In this document: in pieces, positions 46,902 through 55,499 of the stretch
Position numbering within the stretch: the first letter of the stretch is position 1
How the letters are laid out: the number at the start of each line of letters is the position of its first letter
DNA from: Streptomyces bicolor
GTDB lineage: Bacteria > Actinomycetota > Actinomycetes > Streptomycetales > Streptomycetaceae
DNA: 64,000 nucleotides
NCBI RefSeq assembly: GCF_000719285.1
Contig: NZ_JOFS01000020.1
Span: 1-64,000, forward strand
Reading direction: 5' to 3'
Notes under the pieces: model-generated
What the model saw: only the letters and a program-made list of their open reading frames with translations
Database searches by the model: none
What the model was told of the DNA's origin: nothing
Program-made: the position numbers and the translations under genes

Positions 46902-48323
46902 CTACTCCTCGATGACGCGAGGCGCCGCATTGGTCTGCGGGGCCCAGGTCTCCTCGTCCTCGACCAAGTAGTCGGGACGCTCGCCCTCGCGCTGCTCCTG
47001 GTCCTTGGGGCGACCGGTGCGTGCGCCAGGGACGCCGACCATGCCACCCTTGCGAGTAGCTGCGGCTCCCCGTCCAGCGGCACCAGCGGCACCACGGCTG
47101 CTGTGCAGACCCGAGCCACCGGCAGTGCCCCTGCCCGCACCTGCACCCGTCCTGGGCGCCCCGCCAACTACGCCACCGCTCTGGCGAGCCATGCCTCCGG
47201 CACGCGCGGCACCGCCCTTGGCTGCACCTGCGCCAGCGGCACCACCCATGCCTCCAGCACCGGCGCGACCCGCCATGCCCGCTGCACCGGCACGATTGGC
47301 CATGCCGCCGCGAGCGGCACCGGCCCCAACCGCCCCGCCGGCCGCACCGCCGACGACACCAGATCCACCACCGACGCCAGTGGATCCACCGCCAACCGTG
47401 CTGGCGCCGCCAACCGTGGGTGCACCAGGGCGGCCACCGGAAACGCCGTCAATCGCAGTGCTGACCTGCGGCTGTGGCGGGGTCGGCTTGTGTGCGCCGC
47501 CGGTGATACCCGCAGGCGGGGCTACTGGCTTCGACGGAGCGACCCTACCGGCCTGGCTTCCCCGAGCGGTCCCGCCTGTCGCACCTTGCGGACTTCGAGT
47601 CGCAGTCCCGGCGGGGACAATTACAGGAGCAGGAGCAGGTGCAGCGCCGCCAGGATCGCCTGGATAGGTATCACTGTCGTTGACACTGCCGGGCTTCCAC
47701 GACCCCAGTTCCCGGGCTCGGCTGTTGTAAGCTGCCCCCAGCATCTCCATCTTCGCAGCCATCTGGAGCTGCCGTTCCTTACCCTCCGACAAGCTGCCCG
47801 CGTTGTCGTCGAGGGCCTGCTGCGAGCTGGCCCCGCCCCGGATGGCGTTGTCCGCAGCCGGACCGCCGTCCCGGTCACCCAGGTTGCCGATATAGTCCGC
47901 CCCGCTGGAGAGCTTGCTCGGCTTCTCCATCGCCATGACCTGAGGCTTGATCTCTGCAAGCTTCGCAGCGGCGCCCTTGAGAGATTGCGAGGTGTTGTCG
48001 GCGTACTTGGAGCTGTCTGTGATCTTCTTGCCGATCACCTGCGCCCGTGCCCTGAACAGATCCGCGCTCTGTCCTTCCCAGTGGGCGAGGACGTGCTGGA
48101 CAGCCGTGTCAAGACTCTCCTTGATCCCGCCAGGTCCGACGAGGTCCTTACTGAGGGCCGTCCAAGCCTCTGCCACCAACTCTACGGTTCTCGGATCGGC
48201 ATCTCGGACCATGTCTTTCATTTGGTCCATGTCGTAATCGAGCCCGAATGGCGTGGTGTGCTTTTCCGACACGCACTGATTTACTTCGACATACTCGAAG
48301 TTGTCGACGTCCTTGTCGCCCAT
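46902..48323 (-). CDS. WXG-domain protein with Gly/Ala-rich tail
   Basis: The 473-residue protein has an N-terminal helical domain of about 200 residues with W82EG (LAHWEGQSADLF), reminiscent of WXG/PPE-type proteins. A low-complexity Gly/Ala/Pro-rich region (about 215-430) follows, and it ends with a conserved-looking acidic stretch, RPDYLVEDEETWAP. No TM or signal peptide is visible, which fits a T7SS substrate or a cytosolic/cell-surface component. It lies 39 bp after the small helical gene. Confidence 0.8.
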   Translation of the reverse strand: MGDKDVDNFEYVEVNQCVSEKHTTPFGLDYDMDQMKDMVRDADPRTVELVAEAWTALSKDLVGPGGIKESLDTAVQHVLAHWEGQSADLFRARAQVIGKKITDSSKYADNTSQSLKGAAAKLAEIKPQVMAMEKPSKLSSGADYIGNLGDRDGGPAADNAIRGGASSQQALDDNAGSLSEGKERQLQMAAKMEMLGAAYNSRARELGSWKPGSVNDSDTYPGDPGGAAPAPAPVIVPAGTATRSPQGATGGTARGSQAGRVAPSKPVAPPAGITGGAHKPTPPQPQVSTAIDGVSGGRPGAPTVGGASTVGGGSTGVGGGSGVVGGAAGGAVGAGAARGGMANRAGAAGMAGRAGAGGMGGAAGAGAAKGGAARAGGMARQSGGVVGGAPRTGAGAGRGTAGGSGLHSSRGAAGAAGRGAAATRKGGMVGVPGARTGRPKDQEQREGERPDYLVEDEETWAPQTNAAPRVIEE

Positions 48324-48362
48324 GTCTACAGCCCCCTCACATCCACGTAGCAGGACACCCCG

Positions 48363-48677
48363 TTACTTCCCGTTGAACGCCGCATAGTTCTCTGCCTCAG
48401 CGTCGCTGAACGCGTCATGCGTCCTCTTCGTCTTCGTCCCGAAGTCGTCCAACACCTCTTCCAAGTGCGCGACGATCTCGTAAAGTCGTTCCTTCATCGC
48501 TTCGTGGGCCTTGTACAGCGCTTCGGCCTCGCCGAAGCCCGTCCCAAGCGCCCCCTGCGGCAGGTAAGTCTTGCCCATGCAGCTCGACTTGGACGTCGTC
48601 ATGTCCTTGATGACGCCATTCAGCTTCGTGATCGTGCCCTCGATCTCACTCAGATCGACCTTGTACTGCTCAGCCAT
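48363..48677 (-). CDS. small helical ESX-type protein
   Basis: The 104-residue protein (MAEQYKVDLSEIEGTITKLN) has the size and helix-loop-helix look of Esx proteins, but no WXG turn; its loop reads KTYLPQGALGTGFGEAE. The C-terminus ends AENYAAFNGK. It starts two bases after the mycP stop and precedes the 473-residue WXG protein, which may be its partner, an arrangement like PE-PPE pairs. The pairing is inference. Confidence 0.75.
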   Translation of the reverse strand: MAEQYKVDLSEIEGTITKLNGVIKDMTTSKSSCMGKTYLPQGALGTGFGEAEALYKAHEAMKERLYEIVAHLEEVLDDFGTKTKRTHDAFSDAEAENYAAFNGK

Positions 48678-48679
48678 CC

Positions 48680-49978
48680 TCAGCTCCCCGTTGACTCCAC
48701 GTTGTTACTCATGCCCTGTCTGCGTCGCCAGTCACTCAACACCCGACCACCACCGAACAGAAGAAGCACCGCAGCGAACCCAGTCGCGAACACGTACAAC
48801 GCATACCGCTCCGTCCGCTCCTGCCGAGACTCCCCAAGCACCAGCGTCGCAGCCTCGACATTCGCCGAGCCGCCCGCGGCCCCGACCTGGTCCGGCGTCG
48901 GACCGTCCTCCGACGGCTCCGTCGAGTCGTCGTTGACCGCGGCGGCCGGGTCGACGACACCCCAGCCGACGAAGTCGTCGCGGTTCGGCTTGGTGCGGTC
49001 CGCGGTCTGTTCGATCTGGGTGATGACCTGCTTGTAGGTCCAGTCGGGGTGCTTGGCGCGGATCAGGGCCGCGACGCCCGAGACGTATGGGGCCGCGAAA
49101 CTGGTGCCCTGGTCGACGCAGTGGCCGCCCACGGGGACCGTCGAGACCATGTCGATGCCGGGTGCCGCGACGCCCACGAACTTGCCCGACTGGGAGAAGG
49201 GGGCGCGGGCGTTGTTGCGGTCGGAGGCCGCGACCGCCAGGACGCCGGGGTACGCCGCCGGGTACGTCTCCTTGATCTCGCCGTCCGCACCGTTGTTGCC
49301 GGCCGCGGCGACGATCAGGATGTCTTTCTGTTCCTGGGCGTACTTGATGGCCGCCCGGAAGGCCTCGTCGACCTGCGGAGGCATCTTTGAGGCGGTGTCC
49401 TGCGAGATGTTGATGATGTCGGCGCCGTGGTCGGCCGCCCACATGATGGCCTGGATCATCGTGCGGACATTGCCGCTGCCCTGGTCGTCGTTCTGCCGGA
49501 TCGGGATGATCGTGGCTTCCGGGGCGATACCGATGAAACCGGTCTCGTCCGACTTACGCGCGGCAATGATGCCGGCCACCTTGGTGCCGTGCCCCACCGT
49601 GGGGTCGGTCTTGCCCGTGCCGCCCTTTTTCAAGAAGTCCGTGCCGTTGACAACGGCCTTCCGCAGCTGCGCGTTGACGATGTCGACGCCGGTGTCGATG
49701 ACGGCGACCTTGATGCCCTTGCCCTTGGTGTCCGCCCACAGCTGGTCGGGGACGATGCGCTGGAGGGACCAGGGCGTTCCCTTGATCGGGTCGGACGGGA
49801 ACGAGCAACTGGTGTCGTCGATCTGGAAACGCACGTCGTCGTCGGCCAAGGTGGTCCGCACCTGCTCCGCGGCGGCGGCCGGTGCTGCGCCCGCGAAGGG
49901 TAGCCCGCAGGCGAGGACCGCCAGGGCGGCGGTGCCTGCGGCGCTCCGGCGTGCGGCGCGCGATGCCCCGGATCCCAC
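48680..49978 (-). CDS. mycP: core mycosin (MycP-type S8 serine protease)
   Basis: The 432-residue protein starts at GTG 49978, behind GGAGGA; a longer frame would run through a repeat-rich leader. Signal peptide to about residue 38 (AAPAAAAEQ). Catalytic triad D95 (VAVIDTGVD), H130 (VGHGTKVAG) and S293 (DQGTSFAAPYVSG), with oxyanion N228 or N229, all in canonical context. A TM helix lies near residues 397-417 (LYVFATGFAAVLLLFGGGRV). Being next to esxAB and eccB, this is the likely core mycosin of the ESX system. Confidence 0.94.
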   Translation of the reverse strand: MGSGASRAARRSAAGTAALAVLACGLPFAGAAPAAAAEQVRTTLADDDVRFQIDDTSCSFPSDPIKGTPWSLQRIVPDQLWADTKGKGIKVAVIDTGVDIVNAQLRKAVVNGTDFLKKGGTGKTDPTVGHGTKVAGIIAARKSDETGFIGIAPEATIIPIRQNDDQGSGNVRTMIQAIMWAADHGADIINISQDTASKMPPQVDEAFRAAIKYAQEQKDILIVAAAGNNGADGEIKETYPAAYPGVLAVAASDRNNARAPFSQSGKFVGVAAPGIDMVSTVPVGGHCVDQGTSFAAPYVSGVAALIRAKHPDWTYKQVITQIEQTADRTKPNRDDFVGWGVVDPAAAVNDDSTEPSEDGPTPDQVGAAGGSANVEAATLVLGESRQERTERYALYVFATGFAAVLLLFGGGRVLSDWRRRQGMSNNVESTGS

Positions 49979-50037
49979 TGTCTTACGTCCTCCCGTTTCG
50001 TTCCTGCTACTGGCCGTGCGGAGTTCAAAGTCCGGAG

Positions 50038-50112
50038 GCCCAGAGCCCCAGAGCCCCAGGGTCCGAAGACCCGAAGTCCCCGAGATCCGAAGTCCCGAGA
50101 TCCGAAGGGCCG
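50038..50112 (-). repeat. short direct repeats in the mycP leader
   Basis: On the plus strand the leader reads repeated CCCAGAG, then CCGAAGACC/CCGAAGTCC and GAGATCCGAAGTCC/GAGATCCGAAGGGC units. These are imperfect tandem repeats of about 14 bp upstream of the mycP start. Confidence 0.65.
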
Positions 50113-50229
50113 GAGACCAGAGATCGGCACCTGCCGAAATGGTCTCCACGGCCCGTCATCCGCCCGACCCGTCAACCGCCAATGGGGGCGAGCGCGCCGT
50201 CGCGCGCCCGCCCCCATCAAGCGATCACG

Positions 50230-50523
50230 TCAGCCGCCCCAGATCTGGGCGTTCTTCGACTCGGTCGCCTGGTAGTTCTGAGCGGCGCTGTCGAGGGCCT
50301 TCGCGATGGCCTCCAGCGTCTGCTGCATGGAGTTGGCGCGCTGGTCCCACTCGGCCTGCTTGGCACGGTAGGACTCCTGCGCCTGGCCTTCCCAGCTGGC
50401 GGCGATCCGCTTGACGCCGGCCTCGAGGTCGTCCAGCTGACGGCGGATGTTGTTCGCCGTCGAGCGGACGTCCTGGGAGGCCTGGGAGATCGTGGCAAAA
50501 TTGACGAGGATCTGCCCGGACAT
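50230..50523 (-). CDS. esxA: WXG100 protein EsxA (ESAT-6-like)
   Basis: The 97-residue protein (MSGQILVNFATISQASQDVR) is a helical hairpin with the WXG turn in IAASWEGQAQESY at about residue 44 and YQATE as the C-terminal YxxxE signal. Order and pattern match ESAT-6. It lies 65 bp after esxB. EsxA/EsxB heterodimers are the main ESX substrates. Confidence 0.9.
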   Translation of the reverse strand: MSGQILVNFATISQASQDVRSTANNIRRQLDDLEAGVKRIAASWEGQAQESYRAKQAEWDQRANSMQQTLEAIAKALDSAAQNYQATESKNAQIWGG

Positions 50524-50588
50524 GTCTTGTGTCTCCTCAGATGTATGGATAGTCGGTCACGGACGTGCGCCGCGGCGCACGGGGCCGA

Positions 50589-50909
50589 TCATCCGAACGG
50601 GGACGAAGCCGCGATGTTCTGGATGGAAGCCCGCTGCTCCTCTTCCGAAGCCGCGTAGGCCTTGGTGCTCTGGTCGATGGCTTCCTTGATGTCGTTCAAG
50701 ATCTGGTTGATCTTGTTCGCATCCTGGTTCACCTGCGACTGCAGGTTGTTGTACGCGGTGGCCGCCGAGCCCTTCCACCCGCCCGTGATCGTGTCGATCA
50801 CGGTCTGCAGGCGACGGATCTCGCCCTGGATCGAGGAGTTGACCGAGGAGATCTTGCCGCTGAACGCGACCATCTCCTCCTCGGTCATGGTGAACTGCTG
50901 TCCAGCCAT
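50589..50909 (-). CDS. esxB: WXG100 protein EsxB (CFP-10-like)
   Basis: The protein is 106 residues from ATG 50909 (MAGQQFTMTEEEMVAFSGKI). The turn reads ITGGWKGSAATAY, with WKG as WXG. YAASE near residue 87 fits YxxxE, and the tail ends NIAASSPFG. In studied systems the EsxB C-terminal tail is what EccC binds. It lies upstream of esxA. The 269-bp gap to eccB (50910-51178) must contain the esxBA promoter. Confidence 0.9.
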   Translation of the reverse strand: MAGQQFTMTEEEMVAFSGKISSVNSSIQGEIRRLQTVIDTITGGWKGSAATAYNNLQSQVNQDANKINQILNDIKEAIDQSTKAYAASEEEQRASIQNIAASSPFG

Positions 50910-51178
50910 GCTGTGTCCCCCATGAGACGTAGGAGTTCTGGATAGATCCATACGTGGCACGCCAACGCCGTGCAAACGGCGGGCGTATCCAGTCTGGTCT
51001 GCTTCCACTCTAGTCGCATCCACCGACAGAGCGAACATCAGACGGATCCTGTAGCAGGATCGGGATGAAGCCAACTCATCTTTTTCACATGGCAGTTCAT
51101 TGAGTGTTTGATGAGTTGACCTCGTGGTGCGTGTAGGAGGTCGGTATCCGGCTCGCCAAGAGCCCTGCGCCCGTCTCG

Positions 51179-52744
51179 CTAAGAGCCCTGCGCCTGCTCG
51201 GCGTTGCCGCTGCTGAGCTCCGGACCCGCCGCGAGCAGGTCCGCCCACGCCGCCCGCACCGGGACCGCGCGGATCTTCCCGTAGCCGAGCCGCACCTGCG
51301 CGGTGTTGGTCTGTTGGCCGTCGGCCTTCTCGCCGCCGGTGACCTGGCTGTCGTTGCGGGTCGGAACCGAGTAGCGCAGCCCGGTGTCAGTCACCAGGTA
51401 GGTGCTGCCTCCGCCGCCGTCGGTCCCCGTGATCCGCTTGAACAGGAGGCCGCTGCCGGGTGAGACATACGTGCTGGAGCCGTTCTGGGCGACGTCCTTC
51501 GGGTAGTCCTGGCCGGCCCAGACGGTCATCTGCGGCAAGCCGGTGAACTCGTCGTTCTTGCCGTGCCAGATGCTGCACGAGACCTTGTTGCCGGCCTGCT
51601 CCCAGTGCGTGTTGGCCTGCTTCACCGGTTCCTTGGGCCAGTTCTTCTGCGACATCCACTCGCCGTCCGCGGGCGGCATGTCGTTGAAGGAGACCTTCAC
51701 CGGCGCCGGGGTCTTGCCGCCGTACACGCCCTCCGCCCAGGGGCTCAGCAGCCACATCTGCGCCGTGAAGTCGGACACACGCTGAACTCGGTCCTTCAGC
51801 ACGATGTACTTCTGCGTCGTGTTGTTGGACGGGGCTTCGAGGATGAGGCCCACCTTGGACAGGCTGGGATCGAGGTCGTCGACATTCGCCTGCGTCGCCA
51901 CGGCCGACCCCAGATCGGGGAAGTCGACGTCTCCCACGACGTTCAGCGTGTTGATGAAGTCCGCGCTGACCTTCTGCGGCTCCATGCCGTCACCGATAAC
52001 GGCTCGCTCCAGCCTCTTCAGCGCCGCCTCGGTCTGGAGCTTCCACCCCACGCCGCCCATCAAGTAGGCCCGTCCGTCCGAAGTGACCAGGTACCGCGGC
52101 CCGCCACCGCTGACCGCGCCGCTAGCGACCGGCCCCTCGATGTACAGCGCCTGCCGCGGGTTCAGCTCCTTGTTGCCCTTGTGCAGCAGGTTGTCGTAAT
52201 CGCCCTGGTCCAGCACATACGTCGCCCTGACGGGCTGGCCGTCCTTACCCGGCGCCTCACACAACGCCCACACCTTCGCCTTCTCCGCGTCATCGGGAGA
52301 AGGAAGCCGATCCGGCGCGAACGGAATCCCGACGGTCGCCCCCATCGGGTACTTGCTCTCGTCGAGCACCGATTCCTTGATCTTGATGACCTGTGGGTTC
52401 TCGCCGTTCAGCAGAAGCTTGGCGGACGCGAGGTTGAGGACCGGGTGCAGGCTGAGCTTGTCCTCGCCCTTGGTCTTCACCAGCACGTACCGTGTCGTCG
52501 ACTCGCTGCCGACGAGGATGTTCTTGCCCTGGGTGTCCCAGCCCTTCGGCGCGGTCGGGCTGAGCATGCCCCACGCTCCGAATACGACGAGCACCAGTGC
52601 CGCCACGCCGACACTCGGCAGGACGGTCTTGAGGGGGCGCGGCGCGGCCTCCTCGGAACCGTGCGGGGACGGCTGCAAGAACGCCGCCACCGTGCGCCTG
52701 CGCGCAAAGGAGTAGGCGTTCAGCTCATCCCGACGTGTCGCCAT
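51179..52744 (-). CDS. eccB: type VII secretion protein EccB
   Basis: EccB is a single-TM ESX component with a large periplasm-side domain. The 521-residue protein starts at ATG 52744 (MATRRDELNAYSFARRRTVA), the expected EccB opening, then a TM helix (about 41-63, VLPSVGVAALVLVVFGAWGM) and repeat domains with RYLVTSDGRAYLMGG and STYLVTDTGLRYSVPT. Two cysteines (WALCEAPG and VSCSIWHG) may form the usual disulfide. It is divergent from eccE across 195 bp. A longer upstream frame is an antisense artefact of eccE. Confidence 0.94.
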   Translation of the reverse strand: MATRRDELNAYSFARRRTVAAFLQPSPHGSEEAAPRPLKTVLPSVGVAALVLVVFGAWGMLSPTAPKGWDTQGKNILVGSESTTRYVLVKTKGEDKLSLHPVLNLASAKLLLNGENPQVIKIKESVLDESKYPMGATVGIPFAPDRLPSPDDAEKAKVWALCEAPGKDGQPVRATYVLDQGDYDNLLHKGNKELNPRQALYIEGPVASGAVSGGGPRYLVTSDGRAYLMGGVGWKLQTEAALKRLERAVIGDGMEPQKVSADFINTLNVVGDVDFPDLGSAVATQANVDDLDPSLSKVGLILEAPSNNTTQKYIVLKDRVQRVSDFTAQMWLLSPWAEGVYGGKTPAPVKVSFNDMPPADGEWMSQKNWPKEPVKQANTHWEQAGNKVSCSIWHGKNDEFTGLPQMTVWAGQDYPKDVAQNGSSTYVSPGSGLLFKRITGTDGGGGSTYLVTDTGLRYSVPTRNDSQVTGGEKADGQQTNTAQVRLGYGKIRAVPVRAAWADLLAAGPELSSGNAEQAQGS

Positions 52745-52861
52745 CGATGGGTCAACTCCCCGTTTTTTCGCTTTGTTTCCGTATGCGGAACTCCCCAGGG
52801 CCGCCCGGTACTCCGTGGCGTTTGCTCCTGCAGGGACCTCTACTATGCCGTGTGACGATCG

Positions 52862-52885
52862 CACCGTACGGTACGGGGTACGGTG
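52862..52885. promoter_or_regulatory. inverted repeat in the eccB/eccE control region
   Basis: CACCGTAC at 52862-52869 and GTACGGTG at 52878-52885 form a perfect 8-bp inverted repeat with an 8-bp spacer, which itself holds GGTACGGG. Central in the 195-bp divergent gap, it is an operator candidate. Confidence 0.45.
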
Positions 52886-52939
52886 GTGCGCCGCCAGCTC
52901 AAGTCGCGGCCAGAGAATGCAAAGGGGTTGTAGCGGGGG

Positions 52940-54268
52940 ATGAGCACTGCGACCAGGTCCCGGCGCCGTAACGGCAGCCGTCGCACGCAGGAAAACCAAG
53001 GGCCGGAACCCGCGCAGCGGTCCGCAACCCCTACTCGCCAGAGCCCGGTCACGCCGGTGCTCGCCAGGCGGCCCGGCAGCATCGGCCCCATCCGGGTCCA
53101 GCAGCTGGTCGGCTTCGAGCTGGCCGCCGCGGTGCTGTTGATCGGCTGGCTGCTGCGCCCCATCGGTCTCACCATCGGCATCGTGCTGGCCGTACCGCTC
53201 GTCCTGGCCGGGCTGCTGCGAAGGCGCGGTCGGCCGCTGCCCGAGTGGTTCGCCACCGCTCGTGCCCTGCGAGACCGCCGCAAGCGCAACGCCGAGCCCG
53301 TACCGCCCGGCACGGACCCCGGCTTCGCCCCGGCCGTCGAGTGCGACCCGGCGCTGCGGACCTACGCCTTCCAGGACCGTGAGCAGCGCGAGATCGGCAT
53401 GGTCGGTGACGGTACGTTCCTCACCGCCCTCGTGCAGGTGGAGGCCGCGGACATTCCGCTGCGCCCGACGCAGGGCACCCGGGACATTCCCCTCGACCTG
53501 ATCCAGGGTCTGCTCGAGGTGGACGACATCCGGCTCGCCTCCGTCCAGGTCGTCCAGCACACCCAGCCCGCGCCGGCGACGCACCTGCCTCCGCAGGCCA
53601 TGGCGGTCCGCTCCTACGGGCCGCTGCAGGCGCAGAGCATGACTCCGGGTATGCGGCTCACCTGGGTCGCGCTCAAGTTCGACCCGGAGCTGTGCCCGGA
53701 GGCCGTGGAGGCCCGTGGCGGCGGCATTCAGGGGGCCCGGCGGGCGCTGCTGCGGGTCGCCGACCAGCTGGCCAGCCGCCTCATGGGCGCCGGCCTGCAG
53801 GCCAAGGTGCTGAGCGAGTCCGAGATCGTCGCGGCCATCGCCACCTCCAGCTGCGTCAACCCGCTGGCCACCACCGGCGGTGCCGCGCTCGACGGCAGCC
53901 GCTCCAACCGCCGTACCGCCGAGAGCACCAAGGCCTGGCGCTGCGACGACCGTTGGCACACCACGTACTGGATCTCCCGGTGGCCGCAGCTCGGCCCCGG
54001 CAGCCCGGCGCTGCCCCAACTGGTCGGCGCGGTGACCTCGTCGCCCGCGCTCGCCAGCACCTTCTCGCTCACGATCAGCAAGCGGCGGGGCAACACCCTG
54101 GCGCTGTCGGGACACGTGCGGGTCACCGGCCGCGGTGAGAACGAACTGGCTCAGGCGACCCAGCACTTGGAGCGGTCCGCGTCCGCGTTCAAGATCGGTC
54201 TGCTGCGGCTCGACCGTGAGCAGCTGCCCGGCGTTCTGGCCACCCTGCCGCTCGGAGGTACCCGCTGA
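52940..54268 (+). CDS. eccE: type VII secretion protein EccE
   Basis: EccE is the peripheral membrane component of the ESX complex. The 442 residues start with a basic Pro-rich segment, then two close TM helices (about 55-95, VGFELAAAVLLIGWLLRPIG and GIVLAVPLVLAGLLRRRG), and a long cytosolic domain (RTYAFQDREQREIGMVGDGT, RCDDRWHTTYWISRWPQLGP). This matches EccE in order and length. Its stop overlaps the next start (TGATG), so the two are coupled. Confidence 0.9.
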   Translation: MSTATRSRRRNGSRRTQENQGPEPAQRSATPTRQSPVTPVLARRPGSIGPIRVQQLVGFELAAAVLLIGWLLRPIGLTIGIVLAVPLVLAGLLRRRGRPLPEWFATARALRDRRKRNAEPVPPGTDPGFAPAVECDPALRTYAFQDREQREIGMVGDGTFLTALVQVEAADIPLRPTQGTRDIPLDLIQGLLEVDDIRLASVQVVQHTQPAPATHLPPQAMAVRSYGPLQAQSMTPGMRLTWVALKFDPELCPEAVEARGGGIQGARRALLRVADQLASRLMGAGLQAKVLSESEIVAAIATSSCVNPLATTGGAALDGSRSNRRTAESTKAWRCDDRWHTTYWISRWPQLGPGSPALPQLVGAVTSSPALASTFSLTISKRRGNTLALSGHVRVTGRGENELAQATQHLERSASAFKIGLLRLDREQLPGVLATLPLGGTR

Positions 54269-55095
54269 TGTCCGCCCCCACCGTTCCCGCGTCCGGCCGC
54301 CCCGGCTTCGGGTCCGCGGCGCCGGGCCTGCCCGGGCAGCGTCCCGGCCATCTCCCCCGCAACCCCGAACCGGCTCGGCAGGGGCCGGAGCGACGCCTGC
54401 GCGCCGCCTTCGGTCTGCTCGGCCCCCGGCGTGAGCGCCACCTCGTGGACGCCGACGTACTGGCGCAGTTGGCGCTGCCCGCCGGCGACGACGGCCTGAT
54501 CCTCGGGGTCGACCCCAACAACCAGCCCGCGGTACTGGGACTGTGCCGGCCCACACGGTTGGACATCCTGATGGTGGGCGGCACCTGGCTGGCCCAGGTC
54601 GTCGCCCTGCGCGCCGCGGCGATCGGCGCTCGCGTGGCCGTGGAGACCGCGCGTCCCCAGCTGTGGTCGCCGATGGCGCAGGCGGCCGGCGGCGGTCAGC
54701 AGTGTGTGACGGTGCACCAGGTGGGGCGGATAGCCCCGCAGGGCCCGTCCCCCGCCAGCCCGGTGCTCATCATCCGCGACCTGGGCATCCGCCCGCCGAG
54801 GAGCCGCCTCAGCCCGGCGCCCTGGCAGTCGGTGCTGACCCTGCTCCCCTATCTCGGCCCCACCGCCCCGCGACTGCTGGCCAACGCCGACGTCGTCGGC
54901 GTGCAGCGGATCTCCCCGCAGGAGGCCGACGTCGTGGGCAAGGTGATGCGGCTGGGCCGGGACGACACTTCTTCGCTGCCCACCCTCGCCGACAGCGTTG
55001 CCCTCTGGTGCACGCAGAAGCACCGGCAGTACGTGATGACCCAGCCCACCGACGCGGAGACCGGACTCCTCGGAGCCGCGCGCCGGATGGACTGA
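54268..55095 (+). CDS. conserved cytosolic protein coupled to eccE
   Basis: The 275-residue protein has no TM. After a Pro/Gly-rich start it has an alpha/beta fold with ADVLAQLALPAGDDGLILGV, DILMVGGTWLAQVVALRAAA and QYVMTQPTDAETGLLG. It overlaps eccE by one base. Streptomyces ESX loci regularly carry a gene here, so it is likely a species-group-specific ESX component; the exact role is unknown to me. The coding end runs into a 23-24 bp tandem repeat. Confidence 0.75.
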   Translation: MSAPTVPASGRPGFGSAAPGLPGQRPGHLPRNPEPARQGPERRLRAAFGLLGPRRERHLVDADVLAQLALPAGDDGLILGVDPNNQPAVLGLCRPTRLDILMVGGTWLAQVVALRAAAIGARVAVETARPQLWSPMAQAAGGGQQCVTVHQVGRIAPQGPSPASPVLIIRDLGIRPPRSRLSPAPWQSVLTLLPYLGPTAPRLLANADVVGVQRISPQEADVVGKVMRLGRDDTSSLPTLADSVALWCTQKHRQYVMTQPTDAETGLLGAARRMD

Positions 55096-55152
55096 GTTCG
55101 CGGCGCCGTACGGACTGAGTTCGGTGGCGCCGTACGGACTGAGTTCGCGGCG
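55089..55152 (+). repeat. 23-24 bp tandem repeat across the stop codon
   Basis: GGACTGAGTTCGCGGCGCCG-TAC at 55089-55111 is repeated at 55112-55135 with one extra base and partly at 55136-55152. The first copy contains the TGA stop of the gene at 54268. Confidence 0.8.
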
Positions 55153-55242
55153 GGAGAGCCTCGTTCGTGGCACATGGGTCCGGGTTCCCAGGAACGTGTG
55201 TGTCATCGTGGGGAGTTCGGCGTACGACCTCTGGCAGCCGGG

Positions 55243-55278
55243 GTGTCCATTGTGTCCACCGTGTCCACTCTGTCCGCC
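55243..55278 (+). repeat. 9-bp tandem repeat
   Basis: GTGTCCATT, GTGTCCACC, GTGTCCACT and CTGTCCGCC occupy 55243-55278. They lie in the 404-bp gap 55096-55499, where I see no gene. Confidence 0.75.
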
Positions 55279-55499
55279 GGAGGGCGACGTCACCACCCAG
55301 CCATAACGGCACACTCATGGATGAAAACGACCGCCTTCCGTGGGCGGGAGGGCTCTGCGTGAACGGAAACTCTCGTCGTATCCCGAACACCCCGGCGCCT
55401 GCCTGCAATTCGTGACCAGATCGTTGCAGCGTGCGAGCCCGCGGAGTCTGAGTAAGGTGACCCTGCACGTCGTTCGCCCACCAGAAAGGGCCTTTGACC

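Noticed and set aside
52745..54556. N-terminal extension of eccB through eccE
   Set aside because: The extension is antisense to eccE; eccB has a conventional start at 52744.
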